NCBI GenBank assembly: GCA_937927975.1
Contig: CALEZT010000281.1
Coordinates: forward strand, 1-60,419
DNA: 60,419 bases
Direction: 5' to 3'
Origin: an uncultured Phycisphaerales bacterium
Lineage (GTDB): Bacteria; Planctomycetota; Phycisphaerae; Sedimentisphaerales; Anaerobacaceae
The notes beneath the pieces were generated by a model. That model saw only the letters and a program-made list of their open reading frames with translations, was not told where the DNA came from and did not search any database. Of the stretch, positions 6,684 through 18,072 are shown piece by piece (positions within the stretch are counted from its first letter, which is position 1; the number at the start of each line of letters is the position of its first letter). The position numbers and the translations under genes were made by a program.

Positions 6684-8222
6684 ATGGCAGTGGCAGGAAC
6701 CGACATTGTGGTCCGTCTGGCCGAGCTGTCCGACAATGCCTTCGCGGCGTTCTGCGAAGACATCGCCGGGATGTTCGGCGTTGAGATGCGGTGCGACCGC
6801 CGGCAGACCCTGACGGCACCGGCGCGGAGTCTTCGAGATCATTTCAAAAAGCTCTCCGTGGCGCACTTGTCCAAGGCCGACGGAGCTCTGAACGGGACCT
6901 TTCACCTGGTGTTCGATCAAGGGGGATTGTTCATTCTCTCGGGCGTGGTCGTCATGTTGCCCGAGTCCCGGATTCTCGAAGAGGCCAAACGGGGATCCAT
7001 GGAAAACGCCGCGAACATGGAGGACGCCGCTCGCGAGGTCGGCAACCTTCTGGTGGGTTCCTGGGACCGCATCTTCCGAGAGGAATGTCCCGGCCACGGG
7101 CACTTCGTCAAAACGAGCACTTTCATCGGCAAACCCTGGGACAAGCCCGAGCAGGTCGAGTTGCAGGCCGATGGCGAGGTCGAAGTCGTCCTGTATGAGA
7201 TGACGGTCGAACCATATCCGTCCTTCACTTGTGCGGCGGTGTTTCCCCGCGAGGTGTTGAGCCGCTTTGGAGAATCCAGTCCGGCCGCGAAACCTGTTGT
7301 GGCCGAGGCACCGGAGAAACCCAAGGCGGCCGAACCGCCCGTCGCGCCGGCGCAGAGTCCGGCTCCCGTCGCACAGAAGCCATCCCCCGAGCCCACGGCC
7401 GGTCCGACCGCTGGGGCTCCGCCTGCCCAGAAGCCTGCGTCGTCTAACGCGGCGGAGGCGTCCGCCACGCCGCAGGCCGCGCAGGCGCCGATCGCCAGGA
7501 GCGACGCGGCATCGGCTTCGCTTCCTCCCGCCGGAGCACCTGCGAGTCCTGTTGCCTCGCCTTCTCCGAAGCCTGGCCAGATCGATGGCGTGATTCCGCC
7601 CGGACGCAGAAGCCCGGCCATCGACGCGGGCATGCTGCCTTCGGAACTGGCTTCCGCGGAGTCCGGCGGCGCGTCTCGTCCCTCCAGCTTTTCGTTTCTC
7701 GACGCGGCCTACATCCAGTCCGGGCCTCAATCCGGCCTCGCGGAGTTCATGTCTCTGCGAGCTTGTGAGATTATGGAAAGAGACGTCGTCTGGGCCGGTC
7801 CGGAGGAGACGGTCCAGGACGTCATCGCCAAGATGCAGCAACACAACGTCGGCTACATCCTGATCGGCGCCAACGGGGCGCTCGAAGGACTGGTCTCCAA
7901 CTCCAACATTCTGGGGGCCGTCAGCTTGTATCTGCGTCCGATGTTCGCCAAGTGGCGCCGCCCGCAGGACGACGCGACGCTTGGCGTGAAGATCAAATGG
8001 ATCATGAGCCGTCCGGTTCGGACGGTTCGCCCGGACGCGACGGTGGCCGGGATGATCGAGAGTATGCGACGCTGCGGGGGGCGATGTCTGCCCGTGGTCG
8101 ATGCGAAGGGAGCCGTGCAGGGGATCGTCACCGTCTTCGACATTCTCCTGCGGATTCTGGAATCCGACAAAAGTATCTCCTGGCAGGGCCGGCCGCCGCA
8201 GGCGCCTCCCCTGATGCTGTGA
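6684..8222 (+). CDS. CheC-like domain fused to paired CBS domains
   Basis: A 512-residue protein. Residues 1-205 resemble a CheC/CheX fold, with a signature-like helix EVGNLLVGSWDRIF carrying E-x-x-N. Residues 205-345 are a Pro/Ala-rich disordered linker. Residues 357-505 are two CBS motifs (EIMERDVVWAGPEETVQDVI and WIMSRPVRTVRPDATVAG), a Bateman module that usually binds adenine nucleotides. The position between cheX and cheA, 9 bases after cheX, ties it to chemotaxis. I know of no standard chemotaxis protein with this layout. A role coupling energy state (ATP/AMP/SAM) to CheY-P removal is an inference. Confidence 0.75.
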   Translation: MAVAGTDIVVRLAELSDNAFAAFCEDIAGMFGVEMRCDRRQTLTAPARSLRDHFKKLSVAHLSKADGALNGTFHLVFDQGGLFILSGVVVMLPESRILEEAKRGSMENAANMEDAAREVGNLLVGSWDRIFREECPGHGHFVKTSTFIGKPWDKPEQVELQADGEVEVVLYEMTVEPYPSFTCAAVFPREVLSRFGESSPAAKPVVAEAPEKPKAAEPPVAPAQSPAPVAQKPSPEPTAGPTAGAPPAQKPASSNAAEASATPQAAQAPIARSDAASASLPPAGAPASPVASPSPKPGQIDGVIPPGRRSPAIDAGMLPSELASAESGGASRPSSFSFLDAAYIQSGPQSGLAEFMSLRACEIMERDVVWAGPEETVQDVIAKMQQHNVGYILIGANGALEGLVSNSNILGAVSLYLRPMFAKWRRPQDDATLGVKIKWIMSRPVRTVRPDATVAGMIESMRRCGGRCLPVVDAKGAVQGIVTVFDILLRILESDKSISWQGRPPQAPPLML

Positions 8223-8259
8223 ACGTGACTCCCTTGGCTAGGCACTCGATGGGGATGGG

Positions 8260-10392
8260 ATGGAAGGCAACGGTATGGAAAACGACACCAGGTTGAATCA
8301 ACTTGTCGAACAGGCCGCGTGTTGCTTCACGATGCTCAACCCGGCCGATTCGTCCGACGTGAAGCAACTTCAGGACGTTCTCGGACAGATCGGCGAGGTC
8401 GTCGCGGGACTCGATCCGTGTCCGGCGGACCTGCGGACGCAGCTCCAGGGCAAGACCGGTGAAACCGTCCAGACGCTTCAGCGGGTGATGCAGCAACAGG
8501 TCGACGACACCGACAAAGCGATGGAGGTCGTGTCGCAGGCGATCTGCTCGATCCAGCAGTTGATTCGCGGGCTTGCGGAGCCTCAGGCTCCCGCGTCCGC
8601 TTCCAGCCCTGTCGCAACTCCCTCGCAGGACCCGGCGCCGGCCGCTACCAAGGCGATGACGATCTCCGAAGAGGATGCGCCGCTGGTTCTGGACTTCATC
8701 GCGGAGGCGGGAGAGCACATCGAAACCGCGGAGTCCGCCTTGCTGGAGTTGGAGAACCATCCCGGCGACGGCGAACTGGTCAACAAGATCTTCCGTGCCT
8801 TCCACACGATCAAGGGAATGGCGGGCTTTCTGAATCTCTCGGACATCCAGTCGCTGGCCCATTCGGCGGAGAATCTGCTGGACCTGGCCCGCAAGAATCA
8901 ACTGGTCATGGCCGGGGTCAACAGCGACGTGGCCTTCGAGTCCATCGACGCTCTCAAGAAGATGATCGCCGGGCTGAAGAACTCGCTGGAATCCGGGTCG
9001 CCGGTCGCAGCGTTCGAGCCGCTGCCCGGATTGTTGGAGAAACTCAAGGCAGCCGCGGAGGGCAAGGCCCTTTCGGCGTCGCAACCGGCGGCGGTTTCGC
9101 AGCCGAACGGTGAAGCCCGACCCGCCCCCAGGCCGGAGGAGACCGACAAGAAACTCGATTCGATCCTCGACGACGCATCGGACACCCGCAAGGCCAAGAC
9201 TTCCGGCGCATCGGGCTCGGTCACGGCCGAGGACAAGGTCAAGGTGAGCATCACCCGCCTGGACAGCCTGATCAATCTGGCGGGCGAACTGGTCATCGCG
9301 CAATTGATGGTCGCTGAGCAGGTCAACAGTTCGGAGTCGTTCGAGCACGAGCTGGCCCGCAAGGTCAGCCACCAGGGCAAAATCGTCCGCGAGCTTCAGG
9401 AACTCTCGATGGCCATGCGGATGGTGCCGGTCCAGGGCGTCTTTCAGAAGATGTCCCGACTGGCCCGCGACCTGACGCGCAAGGCCGAGAAGCAGGTCGA
9501 TTTCGTCACCAGCGGCGAGGAGACCGAGCTGGACCGCACGGTCGTGGACAAGATTGCCGATCCCCTCGTGCACATGGTTCGCAACGCTCTCGATCACGGC
9601 GTGGAAAAGGCCGAGGACCGCGTGAAGGCGGGCAAGAGCCCCACCGGACACGTGGAGCTTCGGGCTTTCCACCAGGCCGGCAACATCGTGATCGAACTGC
9701 AGGACGACGGCAAAGGGCTCGACAAGGACCGGATCGTGAAGAAAGCGGTGGATCAGGGGCTCCTCGAGCCCGGCCAGGAGGTTTCTGATGAAGAGGCCTT
9801 CAAGCTGATCTTCCATCCGGGCCTCTCGACGGCCGAGAAGGTCACAAGCATCTCCGGCCGAGGCGTCGGGATGGACGTCGTCAAGAAGAACATCGAGGCC
9901 CTGCGAGGCCGCGTCGACATCAGCTCGATCAAGGGCAAGGGCACCACGTTCACGATCCGTCTGCCGCTGACGCTGGCCGTCATTGACGGGCAAGTCGTCC
10001 GCATCGGCGAGGCCCGCTACATCATCCCCATCAATGCGATCGTGCGGAGCCTGCGTCCGACTCGCGAACAGATCTCCACGGTCCAAGGCCGCGGCGAAAT
10101 GGTCCTGGAACGCGGCGAGTTGATTCCGCTGGTTCGCCTCTACCGGCTGCTGAGGGTCGTTCCTTCGACGGAGGAAGCCACCGAAGCCCTGATCGTGGTC
10201 GTCGAAGAGGACGGCCGCAAGTGCTGTCTGATGGTGGACGACCTGTTGGCGCAGCAGCAGGTGGTGATCAAGAGTCTGGGCGAGGCGCTCGGACGCGTCC
10301 GAGGCGTCTCCGGCGGCGCGATCATGGGCGATGGACGAGTCACCTTGATTCTGGATATTCCTGGCCTCGTGGAACTGGCCCAGGAACACTGA
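8260..10392 (+). CDS. cheA: Chemotaxis histidine kinase CheA
   Basis: A 710-residue CheA. The Hpt domain lies at about 137-240 with the phospho-histidine H182 in FRAFHTIKGMAGF. A linker is followed by the dimerisation helices (KVSITRLDSLINLAGELVIAQ), the kinase domain with N-box VRNALDHGVE, G1 DDGKGLD and G2 SGRGVGMDVV, and a C-terminal CheW-like domain from about 570. The N-terminal 135 residues before the Hpt are extra. An ATG at 8275 (MENDTRL) has a better GGAAGG site and may be the real start. No separate cheW gene is present here. Confidence 0.92.
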   Translation: MEGNGMENDTRLNQLVEQAACCFTMLNPADSSDVKQLQDVLGQIGEVVAGLDPCPADLRTQLQGKTGETVQTLQRVMQQQVDDTDKAMEVVSQAICSIQQLIRGLAEPQAPASASSPVATPSQDPAPAATKAMTISEEDAPLVLDFIAEAGEHIETAESALLELENHPGDGELVNKIFRAFHTIKGMAGFLNLSDIQSLAHSAENLLDLARKNQLVMAGVNSDVAFESIDALKKMIAGLKNSLESGSPVAAFEPLPGLLEKLKAAAEGKALSASQPAAVSQPNGEARPAPRPEETDKKLDSILDDASDTRKAKTSGASGSVTAEDKVKVSITRLDSLINLAGELVIAQLMVAEQVNSSESFEHELARKVSHQGKIVRELQELSMAMRMVPVQGVFQKMSRLARDLTRKAEKQVDFVTSGEETELDRTVVDKIADPLVHMVRNALDHGVEKAEDRVKAGKSPTGHVELRAFHQAGNIVIELQDDGKGLDKDRIVKKAVDQGLLEPGQEVSDEEAFKLIFHPGLSTAEKVTSISGRGVGMDVVKKNIEALRGRVDISSIKGKGTTFTIRLPLTLAVIDGQVVRIGEARYIIPINAIVRSLRPTREQISTVQGRGEMVLERGELIPLVRLYRLLRVVPSTEEATEALIVVVEEDGRKCCLMVDDLLAQQQVVIKSLGEALGRVRGVSGGAIMGDGRVTLILDIPGLVELAQEH

Positions 10393-10409
10393 CATTCGGA
10401 GACAATCGT

Positions 10410-12856
<2,447 letters not shown>

Positions 12857-12977
12857 CGCAAGCGGCCGAGCCGGCTCGGAAAATCCAAATTTCGAAGTAC
12901 GAAATCCGAAACAAATCCGGCTCATCCGGTTTTCACATGCTTCTGTGGTTTCGGCACGCCGCAAGCGGCGTGCGGAG

Positions 12978-13130
12978 GAGGCTTTCCGCTTTGAGCCAAT
13001 CGCATGGAGGGGTGATCCGAGACACCGGCCACGGGTCACCCGCCAGGCGTGCGTAGCACGCTGTCCATGCTGCTGGCGAAAAGCGCAAAATCTCCCAGGC
13101 CCGCCCGCCTCGGGCGGGATCGAACCGACT
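12978..13130. repeat. Dispersed repeat family C, copies 2 and 3, inverted
   Basis: At 12978-13010 on the minus strand and at 13064-13130 on the plus strand the words CCATGC, TTGGC/CTGGC, AAAGCG and AAAA appear in the same order as at 5540-5590. The two copies face each other, so the region can fold back. The second copy also carries ACCGACTTCCGCCG before the start of family B. Confidence 0.5.
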
Positions 13131-13190
13131 TCCGCCGAGGCGGCGGGAGTTTATCGCTTTGAGGCCTCCAGCAGGGTGGGGTGCTGTGCA
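13124..13190 (+). repeat. Dispersed repeat family B, copy 2
   Basis: A small hairpin (CCGCC/GGCGG), then GGGAGTTTATCGC, then CCTCCAGCAGGGTGGGGTG. It matches the reverse complement of 4880-4956 over most of its length. Confidence 0.65.
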
Positions 13191-13458
13191 CGCCCAAACG
13201 GACGGGAGAATCTATCTTACACCATAACCGGATGAGCCACAAATCCCAAGGACCGAAATCCGAAGGACCGAAACGCTGCCGCCCGCCGAGAAACCCGTTT
13301 CGAGCATTTGTGTTGTTCGTGCTTGTTTCGAATTTCGGGTCTTGTTTCGATCCGGGTGGCATCGACAAGCGGAGCTTGTCGATGGTCTTTTTCTCACAGG
13401 GGCTATTGGAAAGCGACGAATAACTCGGCCGTCCAGCGAGACACGCCCTCGAGGCGAG

Positions 13459-13488
13459 TTGACTCCATCGGTCCCCATCGGGTATACT
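13459..13488 (+). promoter_or_regulatory. Sigma-70-type promoter of the GLUG-repeat protein
   Basis: TTGACT (13459-13464), 18 bases, TATACT (13483-13488). Each box has five of six consensus bases. It lies about 60 bases upstream of the start at 13552. Confidence 0.55.
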
Positions 13489-13551
13489 GATTTCTGGAAA
13501 CGGACGGTGTACCGGTGGATGACACCCAAACAGGAGTGCGGAGGAAAAGGC

Positions 13552-15885
13552 ATGGCGGAGATAGAGCATTCGAGACTTCGGCAGGTCATTTGTGCGATCG
13601 GCATTGTGGTTGGGCTCTGTCCACTGGTCGCCGGCAAAACCATCTACGTGGCCAACGATGGTTCCGCGGACCATGGAACGATTCAAGCCGCCATCGATGC
13701 CGCAAGCAACGGGGACACCGTCCTCGTAGCCCCCGGCACATACACAGGCGACGGCAACCGTGACATCGACTTTGGAGGCAAGGCCATCACCGTCAGGAGC
13801 GAGGCAGGACCCCGAGCCTGTATCATTGATGCTCAAGGGTCCACGAATGCTAGCCACCGCGGATTCTACTTCCACAGGGGGGAGCAGGGCGACTCGATTC
13901 TGGATGGTTTCACGATCACGGGGGGATGTCAACCCTATGTGGGAGGGGGAGGGGTGTATTGTTCTGGGAGTAGTCCAACCATACGGAACTGTGTCATCGT
14001 AGGTAACGCTGCAGGCGGAGGCGGAGGCTTGACGCTAGGCGATTCGAACGCAGTTGTATCGAACTGCATCGTTGCCGGCAACCGTACCCTGTCCCTAGCT
14101 GGTAACAGTCAGGTTGGAGGCGGCCTTGGCCATGGGGGCGATGGTCACGTAATCCTGCGGAACTGCACCATATATGACAACCGTGCCCTATACGGAGGTG
14201 GCGTTTATGCCGGACTCGGTTGCTGGGGCAAGATCTCATTGGTCAACTGTATCCTGTTCGGCAACAGAGCAAGGTCTGGGGGGAATCAGATCTCCCGTGC
14301 TCCTACGAACATGATCATACCGGCTATCGGCGTTGAGATCAGAAACTGTCTGATCGAGGATGATCCCAACGCCCTTGGAGGAAGCGTGCATTTGAGCCAC
14401 ATGACTGATTGCATCCAGGGCGATCCGTTGTTCGCGGACCCGGGGCATTGGAAACACGACAATCCGACTTTCACAACCGCAAGAGATATCTGGACTGATG
14501 GCGACTACCACCTGAAGTCTCAGGCGGGGCGCTGGCACCCGAACATCGGCAGTTGGATACAAGACGATGTGACAAGTCCCTGCATCGACGCGGGCGATCC
14601 GAACACTCCCATTGGTGAGGAGCCATTCCCAAACGGCGGGCGGATCAATATGGGGGCTTATGGTGGAACGGTGGAGGCGAGCAAGTCGCCCTTGGGGCTT
14701 TCCGGCAAGTACGGCGGGGGGTATGGGACGATGGGGAATCCCTATCTGATCTTCACGGCCGAGCAGTTTGACGCGATCGGGGCCGAGCCTGCCGATTGGG
14801 ACAAACATTTCAAACTCATGGCCGACATTGATCTAAGCGGCTACCCAGGGCACGAACTCCACCTCCTCGGCATTGACGACACCAGCCCCTTCTCGGGCGT
14901 CTTCGATGGCGACGGGCACGCGATCTTCGGGCTCGGGCGAAATAGCACCCAGGAGTACACCAGCGGGGCTCTCTTCGGATGTCTCACCGGCACGGTCAAG
15001 GGCGTCGGTCTGATCGATCCGAACGTGGGCGGACGGCTCCTGTACTACACAGGCTCGCTCGTTGGCGACAATCATGGCACGATCAGCAACTGCTATGCCC
15101 ACGACGTCAACGTCGTCGGCGCGGGCTGGTACGCAGGCGGCCTGGTCGGACGCAATCTGGGTACGATCGCCGACTGCAATTCGACGGGCGTGGTCCATGA
15201 CCGCAGCGCGGGCGGCCTCGTAGGCCGCAACGGCGGCACGATCACAGGCTGCCGCTCGGCGGCCGTTGTCTCCGCGGACACCATCGCCGGCGGGCTCGTG
15301 GGCAGCAACATCAGCGGCACGATCGCCAACTCATGCTCGACCGGCACCGTCACCGGCGACGACCGGACCGGCGGCCTCGTCGGAAACAACTACGAGGGGA
15401 CCATCACCTGCTGTTATTCCTCGGCCGAAGTCGTCGGCAATGATGGCGTCGGCGGCCTGGTCGGCGAGAACTGGCAAGGGCTGGTCACGAACTGCTATTC
15501 CGCGGCCAACGTCAAGGGCGACCGCCTGACCGGCGGCCTCGTCGGCGACAGCGGCGGCGGGGCGATTACGAACTGCTACGCGACGGGTCCGACGACAGGC
15601 CGTTGGCCCGTCGGCGGAATCACCCACTGGCGTCACGACGACGACGTGGTGACCGGGTGCTTCTGGGACATGGAGACCACCGGCTGCTCCCTGAGCGCCG
15701 CCGGCACAGGCAAGACGACCGCCCAAATGCAAACGGCAGCCGCCTTCCTCGCTGCCGGTTGGGACTTCACCGGCGAGACCGCTAACGGCGCCGAAGACGT
15801 CTGGCGGATTGTCGAAGGCGAGGACTATCCGAAGCTCTTCTGGGAAGTCGCAACCAAGGTAAGTGGAACCGGAGACCGACCCTGA
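13552..15885 (+). CDS. Secreted beta-helix protein with GLUG repeats
   Basis: Start at the ATG at 13552, with GGAGGAAAAGG just upstream; the ORF is open further back but has no site there. The 777-residue protein begins with a signal peptide (about residues 8-28). Residues 30-380 form a right-handed beta-helix of the pectate-lyase/polymorphic outer membrane protein type (TIQAAIDAASNGDTVLV, SPTIRNCVIVGNAAGG). From about 400 come a domain seen in GLUG proteins (GTMGNPYLIFTAEQFDAIG) and at least seven GLUG-like repeats (GGLVG...I.NC.S.G.V.GD). No sorting tail is visible. It is probably an extracellular or cell-surface adhesin or polysaccharide-binding protein. Confidence 0.85.
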   Translation: MAEIEHSRLRQVICAIGIVVGLCPLVAGKTIYVANDGSADHGTIQAAIDAASNGDTVLVAPGTYTGDGNRDIDFGGKAITVRSEAGPRACIIDAQGSTNASHRGFYFHRGEQGDSILDGFTITGGCQPYVGGGGVYCSGSSPTIRNCVIVGNAAGGGGGLTLGDSNAVVSNCIVAGNRTLSLAGNSQVGGGLGHGGDGHVILRNCTIYDNRALYGGGVYAGLGCWGKISLVNCILFGNRARSGGNQISRAPTNMIIPAIGVEIRNCLIEDDPNALGGSVHLSHMTDCIQGDPLFADPGHWKHDNPTFTTARDIWTDGDYHLKSQAGRWHPNIGSWIQDDVTSPCIDAGDPNTPIGEEPFPNGGRINMGAYGGTVEASKSPLGLSGKYGGGYGTMGNPYLIFTAEQFDAIGAEPADWDKHFKLMADIDLSGYPGHELHLLGIDDTSPFSGVFDGDGHAIFGLGRNSTQEYTSGALFGCLTGTVKGVGLIDPNVGGRLLYYTGSLVGDNHGTISNCYAHDVNVVGAGWYAGGLVGRNLGTIADCNSTGVVHDRSAGGLVGRNGGTITGCRSAAVVSADTIAGGLVGSNISGTIANSCSTGTVTGDDRTGGLVGNNYEGTITCCYSSAEVVGNDGVGGLVGENWQGLVTNCYSAANVKGDRLTGGLVGDSGGGAITNCYATGPTTGRWPVGGITHWRHDDDVVTGCFWDMETTGCSLSAAGTGKTTAQMQTAAAFLAAGWDFTGETANGAEDVWRIVEGEDYPKLFWEVATKVSGTGDRP

Positions 15886-16318
15886 CATGACCTATCATTG
15901 GTGCTCTGCATTCCTGTGATAGCAGGAATCTGAACCTCTTGTGCCACGCTGGTCTCCAGGATTTCTGAAACACTTCTTTGCGTATACCCGTGCTATCGCG
16001 AGAAATGCGGGTATGCCACTGAAAAATACGTATTTGTACGTATAGACAAAAGCGTGATGCCGGCGGTAGAATCGTTCACTGGATGTCGATCGAAGTGCAG
16101 TGTGACGACATTCTCTTGAGGGCGAGCTTTATGGTTACGCAGGCACAACAAGGACCAAGCAGCAGGGCAACGCTCCCGACATACCTACACACACTCTCTC
16201 TCTCGTAGCATTCGCCAGCTCAGCATTTGAAGCGCGGGCTCTGGTGCAGGTACCAACCGGTAGGGACGGACTCGCATCGAATGGGGTCCATCCCCGATGA
16301 ACATAAGGAGGACAAACG
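15886..16318. other. 433-bp spacer with a regulated promoter and long leader
   Basis: It holds an ATACCCG/CGGGTAT inverted repeat (15984-16014), the TACGTA promoter at 16026-16072, and a leader of about 240 bases to the start at 16319, including a short CT/CA simple repeat at 16187-16205. I tested the leader by eye for known riboswitch cores and saw none. Confidence 0.5.
16026..16072 (+). promoter_or_regulatory. TACGTA-palindrome operator overlapping a sigma-70-type promoter (copy 1)
   Basis: ATACGTA (16026-16032), four bases, TACGTAT (16037-16043) is a perfect 7-bp inverted repeat. Its last T is the first base of the -35 TAGACA (16043-16048). After 18 bases comes TAGAAT (16067-16072). The same arrangement, including the following AAAAGnG, occurs on the minus strand at 56549-56593. 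Confidence 0.7.
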
Positions 16319-18013
16319 ATGAGGAAGAACGTAAGCAAGGCGTTGGCAGCGTCAATCGTTACGTGTTTGTTCTCGGTCAGTGTGGCTCGCGGTCAATATA
16401 GGGTGACGAGCTCGACCGTGAACATTGGCCCAGCCACATGGCAGTTCACGTATCAGGTCACAAACATCGACCAGGGCATGTCAGGGCATCCTTACGGGCT
16501 CGATGGATTCGCGATCCAAATTCCGGATTCCGCAACAGTGACGGGGTGGACCGTCCCCGATCCGTATGTGTCGGGATCCATCGGTTCTTGGGTCGTTACT
16601 GAGCGCGAGGGGGGGGCGGATTGGTTTGGTGCGGCGGCCGATCCTGGTTACCACTGGATGAGTTGGTGGGGGATCGAGACTCTATCCGTTTACCCACCGG
16701 GCAGCACGGCAACGCTGAGCGTTACCCTCTCTGATGTTTCTGTGGGGTCGAATGATGGTGTGCTTGTCACGTATTGGGGTTTGGACGTTCCGCCGGTTGA
16801 ATACGTCAGTCTGCCCCCCTGGGGGAATTATACGCCCTACGTGAGGGGGCTTGTGTCCCCTATGGCAGCCATTCCCGAGAGGATGATTCGCCCCGTTGAA
16901 GGGTATCTGTTTCGTGGCTTTACCGGATCTCATCCCGGTATTGATATCGTTGCTTTGCAGCCAGGGGATATTGCCGGAAGGCCGATTGTCGCTGCTGCTG
17001 GGGGCACTGTGGTTGGAGTTAACAACAGCAATCCTAATGAGGATGGAGGTTATTGGATTCAAATTGACCATGGAGACATCGAGAGAGCAGATGGCCGTAT
17101 TGTTGGAGGCGTTCACACGGTCTACTGCCATCTGCAGTCACCCCCATCGCTCACAGCAGGTGCTTCTGTAACACAAGGACAGGTTGTTGGGAATGTAGGA
17201 ATGACGGGTGGGCCAGAAGTGACAGGTTTCCATCTGCATTTTGAGGTGCGTGAATCTGGCGCCAGGGTTGATCCATTGGGTTATGTGAGCTATTCATATA
17301 GGCCGGGATCGCCACTAGAGATTGAGGCTCACTGTCCTGTTGACATCACCGTCATTGATCCAGAAGGTTACCATATTAATAAGAGTTCAATTGAGATAGA
17401 AGGAGTTGTCTATTGGGAAGAGGATTCTGACGAGGATGGCGACTTAGAGGACTGGATCTGTGTCCCGAACCGAAAAGTCGGAGTCTATACGATAACTGTT
17501 GTCACGCAGTCAGGTGCACTTCCCACCGACACTTACACTTTAGCGGTCACGGCAGATGGCACAACCATCACACTGGCCGAAGATGTCCCAGTTGCGGATA
17601 TCCCAGCGGGACCCTATTTAGTCAGGGTATCCCAAGATGGCCCTCCGGTTGATGTGACTCCCCCGGTGGGAGTGCCGGTTTTCATCGATGTGTACCCCGG
17701 TCGTACGGCGAACCAGATCTATCTTGCGAAGAACTACACCATTTACGTTGGAGTGCTCGGCAGCTCTATTTTCGATGTCGCCGATCTCGACTCTGCAACA
17801 GTTAGGTTCGGTCACAGCGGCACGGAAGCCAAACCCGTCCGTGCTCCGACGATTCGAGACCTCAACGGTGATGGGCGTAACGATGCGCTCTATGGCTTCA
17901 TGACGTTCGACTGCCAGTTCAAGATGGGCGATACGAAGGGTGTTCTCACCGGCCAAATGACTGATGGTACGAACGTGACCGGTGACGATTCCGTGGTGGT
18001 CTTTCTCTTCTAG
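16319..18013 (+). CDS. Secreted M23-type (LytM) peptidase-like protein
   Basis: A 564-residue exported protein with a signal peptide (residues 1-25) and an AAGGAGG site before the ATG. Residues 26-195 form a beta-rich domain. Residues 200-320 are a LytM/M23 domain: H205 and D209 in SHPGIDIVA, H271 in VYCHLQ and H307 in FHLHFEVRE are the expected zinc ligands and catalytic residues. M23 enzymes cut peptide cross-links in peptidoglycan or glycine-rich proteins. Residues 330-564 are beta-rich with a calcium-loop-like DLNGDGRND near the end. It lies 59 bases upstream of a PEP-CTERM-like gene and behind the TACGTA promoter, so the two are probably co-expressed. Confidence 0.82.
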   Translation: MRKNVSKALAASIVTCLFSVSVARGQYRVTSSTVNIGPATWQFTYQVTNIDQGMSGHPYGLDGFAIQIPDSATVTGWTVPDPYVSGSIGSWVVTEREGGADWFGAAADPGYHWMSWWGIETLSVYPPGSTATLSVTLSDVSVGSNDGVLVTYWGLDVPPVEYVSLPPWGNYTPYVRGLVSPMAAIPERMIRPVEGYLFRGFTGSHPGIDIVALQPGDIAGRPIVAAAGGTVVGVNNSNPNEDGGYWIQIDHGDIERADGRIVGGVHTVYCHLQSPPSLTAGASVTQGQVVGNVGMTGGPEVTGFHLHFEVRESGARVDPLGYVSYSYRPGSPLEIEAHCPVDITVIDPEGYHINKSSIEIEGVVYWEEDSDEDGDLEDWICVPNRKVGVYTITVVTQSGALPTDTYTLAVTADGTTITLAEDVPVADIPAGPYLVRVSQDGPPVDVTPPVGVPVFIDVYPGRTANQIYLAKNYTIYVGVLGSSIFDVADLDSATVRFGHSGTEAKPVRAPTIRDLNGDGRNDALYGFMTFDCQFKMGDTKGVLTGQMTDGTNVTGDDSVVVFLF

Positions 18014-18072
18014 TCGGTAGCCTGTGTCGGCGGCCGTGTAGGTGGAACCTGTGGGATGAAGGAGTGAGTGAG

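Larger units (their letters stand above)
12857..13551. other. 695-bp repeat-rich spacer
   Basis: No supported gene. It contains: words of the CCGAAA/TTTCGG family at 12880-12920 and 13240-13345 in inverted arrangement; a perfect hairpin GCACGCCGC/GCGGCGTGC at 12954-12973; two copies of repeat family C in opposite orientation (12978-13010, 13064-13130); repeat family B at 13124-13190; and a promoter at 13459-13488. Confidence 0.6.

Noticed and set aside
12954..12973. Rho-independent terminator of the chemotaxis operon
   Set aside because: The stem is perfect but no T-run follows, so I mention it as a hairpin only.
16073..16318. Riboswitch (for example cyclic-di-GMP type) in the long leader of the M23 gene
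   Set aside because: Length is suggestive, but no conserved core was recognisable by eye.
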